Part shown: positions 59,741 through 64,000 of the stretch, piece after piece | Position numbering within the stretch: position 1 is the first letter of the stretch | Layout of the letters: every line of letters starts with the position of its first letter | Source of the DNA: CAYRVF01 sp964427535 | GTDB lineage: Bacteria; Chloroflexota; Ktedonobacteria; Ktedonobacterales; JADMIN01 | Assembly (NCBI GenBank): GCA_964427535.1 | Contig: CAYRVF010000005.1 | Coordinates: 10,668-74,667, forward strand | Reading direction: 5' to 3' | Length of the DNA: 64,000 nucleotides | The notes under the pieces: model-generated | Told to the model about the DNA's origin: nothing | The model's input: the letters and a program-made list of their open reading frames with translations, nothing else | Databases searched by the model: none | Made by a program: the position numbers and the translations under genes

Positions 59741-60748
59741 ATGCAACAACTAACACGCGCGACGGAAGCGTCGCCGCGAGGGCAGGAGACGGAGGGGCAG
59801 GAGGAATGCCTGGCCATCTCCATCGTCGTGCCCGTCTATAACGAGCGAGAGAGCGTGCGCCCGCTCTATGTCAAGCTCAAGGGGGAGCTCGAACGACTGG
59901 AGCAAAGCTACGAGATCATCTTCGTGGATGACGGTAGCCGTGACGGCTCGTTCGCGGCCCTGAAGGAACTGCACGACGCCGACCCGACGGTGCGCGTGAT
60001 TCAGTTCCGCACCAACTTCGGCAAGACGCCCGCGCTCGTCGCCGGTTTCGCGCACGCGCGGGGCGAGATCGTGATCACGATGGACGCCGACCTGCAGGAC
60101 GATCCGGCAGAGATTCCGCAGTTTCTCGATAAGCTCGACGAAGGCTACGATCTCGTCTCGGGCTGGAAGTATCCCCGGCACGATCCGATCACCAAGACGC
60201 TTCCGTCGTTCTTCTTCAACAAGATGGTCAGCGTAACGACGGGCGTCCACCTGCACGACATCAACTGCGGCTTCAAGGCGTACCGGCACGAGATTCTCGA
60301 CGAGATCAAGCTCTACGGCGACCTGCACCGCTTCGTCCCGATTCTCGCGTACCAGCGGGGCTTCGCCGTCACCGAGGTAAAGGTGCGGCATCACCCACGC
60401 CAGTTCGGCAAGTCGAAGTTTGGCGCGCGGCGCTTTCTGCGCGGCTTCCTCGACCTGCTGATGGTGCTCTTCATAACCACGTACTTGCGGACGCCGCTAC
60501 GTCTGTTCGGCACGCTCGGCCTTATCACGACGCTGATTGGCCTGGGTATCGACATCTACGTTGTGGCCGATCGCTTCCTGCCGTTTGGTTCGGGTCAGCA
60601 GATACACAACCGTCCGATCTTGCAGCTCGGTATCCTGCTGATGATCTTCGGCATCAGCTTCATCTTGACGGGGCTGCAGAGCGAGATGATCCGCCACTTC
60701 GCGTATCGCGCCTCAGATGAGTATAGCGTGCGGCGGGTGCTCGAATGA
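59741..60748 (+). CDS. Family 2 glycosyltransferase (dolichol-phosphate-mannose/GtrB-like)
   Basis: A 335-aa inner-membrane glycosyltransferase that probably charges undecaprenyl phosphate with a sugar. The GT-A domain has SIVVPVYNERESVRPLY, DDGSRDGS, the metal-binding region MDADLQDDPAEIPQFLDKL, DINCGFKAYRHEILDEIKLY and the acceptor segment VKVRHHPRQFGKSKFGARRF. Two C-terminal helices (about 250-275 and 285-310) are typical of the GtrB/ArnC type. The ATG is at 59741. Its stop overlaps the start of the next gene by four bases (ATGA), so the two are translationally coupled. A DUF2079 gene follows. Confidence 0.9.
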   Translation: MQQLTRATEASPRGQETEGQEECLAISIVVPVYNERESVRPLYVKLKGELERLEQSYEIIFVDDGSRDGSFAALKELHDADPTVRVIQFRTNFGKTPALVAGFAHARGEIVITMDADLQDDPAEIPQFLDKLDEGYDLVSGWKYPRHDPITKTLPSFFFNKMVSVTTGVHLHDINCGFKAYRHEILDEIKLYGDLHRFVPILAYQRGFAVTEVKVRHHPRQFGKSKFGARRFLRGFLDLLMVLFITTYLRTPLRLFGTLGLITTLIGLGIDIYVVADRFLPFGSGQQIHNRPILQLGILLMIFGISFILTGLQSEMIRHFAYRASDEYSVRRVLE

Positions 60749-61809
60749 GTGTGACCGGCAAGCCGGACACCTCGTACACCTCCGCCACCACCCCCGAGGA
60801 TGCGCCCCGCCGCGGCGTTGTGGCGCGTGCGCTCGGCAGCGTCAAGCGACATAAGCGCATCGTGCAGATCGTCGTGTTGGTGCTGATCGCCGGGTTCCTG
60901 GGGTCGGGCGTTTGGAGGAGCGGCAACGAGCTGCGCGGCTACTCCTGGCATATTCAGTGGGGGCTGCTACTCGCGGCGTTCGCGCTGTTCGCCTTGCAGG
61001 AGCTCTCGTTCGCGCTGATCTGGCGTGAGATTCTGCGGCGCCTTGGCAGCTCGCTCGCCATTCTTCCGGCGGAGCGCATCTATCTGGGCGCTGAGTTCGT
61101 CCGCTACATCCCCGGCAACGTGTGGCATGTCATCACGCGAGTGCTGTGGGCCGAGCAGCGCGGCGTGCCGAAACCGATGGGCTTCGCCAGCATGGTGGTC
61201 GAGCTGGCGACGAAGATCGCCTCGGCGGCGCTGGTCTTCGTCGTGACTCTGTTTTTCTGGCGTGACGCCACGGCGCTGACGGCCCACGTCGACCGGACGG
61301 CGCTGGTAGCGGCGGCGGCCGTCGGTGTGCCGTTGCTGGTGGTGGGGCTGCATCCACGGCTGCTTTCTACAGCGCTGGGAAAGGGCATGCGGCTGCTCAA
61401 GCGTGAGGCGGTCGCGATGCCGTTGAGCTACCCGGACGTGCTCATCGTGACGGGGATGTGGGCGGCTAGCTGGGTCGTCGCGGGAGTAGGATTCTACCTG
61501 CTGGTGCTCTCCGTATACTCTGGTCCGGTTCCGGCCGCGGCGCTGGCCCTCGCCATCGGCATCTACGCCTTCGGATGGGACATTGGCTTTCTGAGCTTTC
61601 TCACGCCGAGCGGACTGGGCGTGCGCGAGATTGCCCTGGCGTTCTTGCTGACGACATCGGGACTCGTTCCCGACGCGGGCCTCGCGATTGTGGTGGCCTT
61701 GCTGGCGCGGTTACTGACGACGGCCTCAGAGCTGACGTGCATCGCGGGCGCGTATCTTGCTTCTGGCAGGCCGGGGGCGTTCCCCGAGAAAGAGATCCCT
61801 ACCTCCTAG
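60745..61809 (+). CDS. UPF0104/LPG-synthase-TM-like flippase-type membrane protein
   Basis: A 354-aa protein with about eight membrane helices and a short cytoplasmic N-terminal tail. The pattern is that of the lysylphosphatidylglycerol-synthase membrane domain family: YIPGNVWHVITRVLWAEQRG, LLTTASELTCIAGAYLASGR, GWDIGFLSFLTPSGLGVREI. The PSGLGVREIA box is a family mark. Relatives translocate lipids or assist glycolipid synthesis; the catalytic MprF domain is absent. Its start overlaps the glycosyltransferase stop, so both probably work on a lipid-linked sugar. The DUF2079 gene follows 30 bp later. Confidence 0.82.
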   Translation: MSVTGKPDTSYTSATTPEDAPRRGVVARALGSVKRHKRIVQIVVLVLIAGFLGSGVWRSGNELRGYSWHIQWGLLLAAFALFALQELSFALIWREILRRLGSSLAILPAERIYLGAEFVRYIPGNVWHVITRVLWAEQRGVPKPMGFASMVVELATKIASAALVFVVTLFFWRDATALTAHVDRTALVAAAAVGVPLLVVGLHPRLLSTALGKGMRLLKREAVAMPLSYPDVLIVTGMWAASWVVAGVGFYLLVLSVYSGPVPAAALALAIGIYAFGWDIGFLSFLTPSGLGVREIALAFLLTTSGLVPDAGLAIVVALLARLLTTASELTCIAGAYLASGRPGAFPEKEIPTS

Positions 61810-61839
61810 CGGACAGGCCGAAGGATCGGGCAGGCGAGC

Positions 61840-64000
61840 ATGACAACGGCGAAGCGGCATTCGAAGGAATTACGTGACAACGTGGGGCAGTCAGACATCC
61901 TCGACACTCAGGCTGAGTCACCGACGGTTGACGTCGGGGCGCCGGGGACGCGTCTGGCGAGCGTACGTGCGCGTCTCGCGGTATGGCGCTATCCCGATCT
62001 GCCGCCGATGCCACGCACGCGCTGGGTACGCATCGCGACCGCCATCGTCGTGCTGCTCGCCGCTGCCTTTGTCGTCTTCTTCGTGAGCTTCGCTTTCGCA
62101 CTCCACAACGCCTACCTGACGCATGCCGAAGACCTCGGCATCATGGACCAGGCGCTGTGGACGACGGTGCATGGCGCCCCACTGCATCAGACCGTCTGCG
62201 ACTCGATTAGCGATGCCAATTGTCTGGGCAACGTCTCGCGGGTCGCGATCCACTTCGAGCCGATATTGTTCCCGCTGTCGTTGCTCTATCTGGTAGCCGC
62301 GTCGCCGAAGACGATTCTGCTCGTGCAGGCGCTCGTCGTCGCGAGTGGGGCGCTGCCCGCGTTCTGGCTGGCCGCGCGACGCCTGCGCAGCCCGCTAGCG
62401 GGCGTGGTCTTCGCGGCGGCGTATCTGTCGTTTCCGGCGCTCCAGACGGCGGTGTACTCCGACTTTCATGCGGTGGCCCTCGCGGCGGCGTTCTTGATGT
62501 TCGCGCTCTATTTCCTCGTCTCGCGGAACGATGTGGGCCTGCTGATAGCCTGCATCCTGGCGATGGCGACGAAAGAAGAGGTCCCGGTCGACGTGGTGAT
62601 GATCGGCCTGTTTGCGGTGGCGCTACAGCGGCGCTACCGGATTGGGCTGACCTTGATCGGGATCGCGGTGGCGTGGCTTGTCGTGGCCATGACCGTGCTG
62701 CACCTCGCCAGCCCGCTCGGCCACTCGCCGGTCGACCTCCGCTACGCGCAGTTTGGGCGCGGGCCGGCGAGCGCCGCTATCTACATCGTGACGCACCCGC
62801 TGCAGGTGGTGCATACCTACGTGCTTGGTCCGGACCGCGAGAGCTACGTGCGCCTGCTGCTCTCGCCGGTGGCGTATCTGGCGCTGCTGAGTCCGTGGGC
62901 GCTGGCGCTCGCCGTCCCGGCGCTGGCGATCAACATGTTCAGCAATGACCCGTCGATGTATTCGGGGCTGTATCAGTACAATGCCGAGATCGTGCCAGTA
63001 CTGATCTTCGCGTCGATCGAGTCGGTCGCGTGGCTGACTTGGGGCGCGCGGCGTCTCGCGGTGGCGGCTGAAGGGTACATCCGACGCGGGTGGCGTACTA
63101 GCCAGATGCCAGATATCGCGACCCGGAGTGTGCTGCTGCTCTGTCTCGTTGCGCTGGCGACCTTTGTGACGCACGAGCAACTCAACCGGGGCTACCTGCC
63201 AGTCGCGCAGGGCTTCACATGGCCCCAGCGGACGGCACACGCACGCCTCGCCGACGACATCATTGCCACCATACCCGCCGATGCCAGCGTCTCGGCCCAG
63301 TCGGATCTCGTACCGCACCTGAGTCATCGCCACGAGGCGTACATGTACCCCGCCGGAGCTACGACGGCCCAATACATCCTGCTGGACGTCACCGGGAACG
63401 AGTTTCCGCTGGATACCGTTCCGCGACAGTATTTCGAGAGCGTCGAGAGCCTGCTGCGCAATCCTGCCTATCACGTCGTCGAGGCGCGCGATGGCTATCT
63501 GCTCTTCGAGCGCGGACACGGCCCCACGCTCAACCCCGGCGACCCGAATGGGCTGCCTGCTGCGTTCTACTCCTTCACGTCCGCCACGCCGGGGGATGTG
63601 CCACATCCTACGACGCTGCACCTCGGACCCTCGCTCGACCTGATCGGGTATGGCATCTCGCCGAGTGGGACTGTCTATCTCAATCATCCCTACGTCACCG
63701 TCACGACGTACTGGCGGGCCACTGGTCCGCTCCCGGCAGGGTATGTGCCGCAGATTGTCGTGACGCGCCCGGACGGCTCGCAACTGGTAGAGGACGCTTT
63801 CGCGGCGACGACATGGCGCCAGATGAGCGACTGGCGGCCGGGCGACATCGTCAAGGTGACGAGCACACCGTTCTGGATGACTGCCCAGGCGGTCGGAACC
63901 GTGCGCGTTGGCGTGCGTGTCGTGCCGGGCGCCGGGGCTGGCAGCACTTCCACGCCTCCGGCGGGCACTTCGCCGTTCCCTCAGAGCATCACGCCTGTCG
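61840..64000 (+). CDS. DUF2079-family membrane protein (cut by window end)
   Basis: The frame stays open from the ATG at 61840 to the end of the window (720 codons), so the C-terminus is missing. A cytoplasmic tail of about 55 residues leads to a first membrane helix (ATAIVVLLAAAFVVFFVSFA), then YLTHAEDLGIMDQALWTTVH, HFEPILFPLSLLYLVAASPK and many further helices. This is the DUF2079 pattern, shared with GT-C-type glycosyltransferases such as PMT-like proteins; the DLGIMDQ Asp may be catalytic, as in GT-C enzymes. A long beta-rich extracytoplasmic part follows after about residue 450. GGCAGG precedes the start. It belongs with the glycosyltransferase and flippase-like genes. Confidence 0.85.
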   Translation, partial: MTTAKRHSKELRDNVGQSDILDTQAESPTVDVGAPGTRLASVRARLAVWRYPDLPPMPRTRWVRIATAIVVLLAAAFVVFFVSFAFALHNAYLTHAEDLGIMDQALWTTVHGAPLHQTVCDSISDANCLGNVSRVAIHFEPILFPLSLLYLVAASPKTILLVQALVVASGALPAFWLAARRLRSPLAGVVFAAAYLSFPALQTAVYSDFHAVALAAAFLMFALYFLVSRNDVGLLIACILAMATKEEVPVDVVMIGLFAVALQRRYRIGLTLIGIAVAWLVVAMTVLHLASPLGHSPVDLRYAQFGRGPASAAIYIVTHPLQVVHTYVLGPDRESYVRLLLSPVAYLALLSPWALALAVPALAINMFSNDPSMYSGLYQYNAEIVPVLIFASIESVAWLTWGARRLAVAAEGYIRRGWRTSQMPDIATRSVLLLCLVALATFVTHEQLNRGYLPVAQGFTWPQRTAHARLADDIIATIPADASVSAQSDLVPHLSHRHEAYMYPAGATTAQYILLDVTGNEFPLDTVPRQYFESVESLLRNPAYHVVEARDGYLLFERGHGPTLNPGDPNGLPAAFYSFTSATPGDVPHPTTLHLGPSLDLIGYGISPSGTVYLNHPYVTVTTYWRATGPLPAGYVPQIVVTRPDGSQLVEDAFAATTWRQMSDWRPGDIVKVTSTPFWMTAQAVGTVRVGVRVVPGAGAGSTSTPPAGTSPFPQSITPV

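Overview
The window is 64 kb of GC-rich bacterial chromosome with dense genes, many GTG/TTG starts, Shine-Dalgarno sites and conventional sigma-70 promoters. The gene mix points to Chloroflexota, probably a Ktedonobacteria- or Thermomicrobia-like lineage: an MglA-type GTPase, a MalT-like STAND regulator with a C-terminal BTAD module, an NHLP-clan peptide, a DUF5132-like protein beside a CtpI-type P-ATPase, a DUF2079 membrane protein and an unlinked 5S rRNA gene. The phylum is an inference; no 16S gene is present. No tRNA, CRISPR array, insertion sequence or phage gene was recognised.

Layout. 1-6.0 kb: NUDIX protein (cut by the window edge), upp, a small membrane protein, MarR regulator, double zinc-ribbon protein, LytR-CpsA-Psr protein and hemL. 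6.2-14.2 kb: an accessory peptide region. It starts with two small minus-strand genes (an NHLP-type leader-like peptide and a peptide with three GIGGPGSM repeats). Next come a NarL-type response regulator and a receiver-histidine kinase. It ends in a graspetide-like RiPP cluster: two identical 61-aa precursors, a decayed third precursor, an MvdD-like ATP-grasp ligase and an ABC exporter. 14.3-17.6 kb: a giant STAND/BTAD regulator converging on that cluster. 17.8-23.5 kb: a 1634-aa CtpI-like P-ATPase, interrupted only by a false 10-N gap, plus two small companion genes. 23.6-25.1 kb: a DAHP synthase gene preceded by a classical-looking attenuator whose leader peptide contains Phe and Tyr-Tyr-Trp-Trp.

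25.2-27.7 kb: alpha/beta hydrolase and a triplicated-domain membrane-anchored protein. 27.9-38.1 kb: a long minus-strand catabolic/redox run: cytochrome b-molybdopterin fusion, pyruvate-oxidase-like TPP enzyme, enolase-superfamily enzyme, a duplicated-domain membrane protein, GMC/gluconate-2-dehydrogenase-like small and large subunits, and an M24 creatinase-type hydrolase. 38.6-46.9 kb: methyltransferase, DUF2520 protein, SigA-like sigma factor, acyl-CoA synthetase, small membrane proteins and an AAA+ ATPase. 47.0-50.5 kb: a GntR-controlled operon with two DMT transporters and an isochorismatase-like hydrolase. 50.5 kb: a solitary 5S rRNA gene with its own promoter and terminator. 51-59.5 kb: MFS transporter, methyltransferase, TIGR00300/LOR-SDH protein divergent from a class V aminotransferase, a BNR/YCF48-like lipoprotein, MglA and a FlK-like thioesterase. 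59.7-64 kb: a glycosyltransferase, flippase-like membrane protein and DUF2079 protein operon that runs off the window.

The most interesting material is the 6.2-14.2 kb peptide region. Two peptide loci flank a two-component pair. The ester-crosslinked-peptide cluster shows recent precursor duplication, precursor decay and a built-in hairpin between precursors and ligase. The aromatic-amino-acid attenuator, apparently read from a nearly leaderless transcript, is the clearest regulatory finding.
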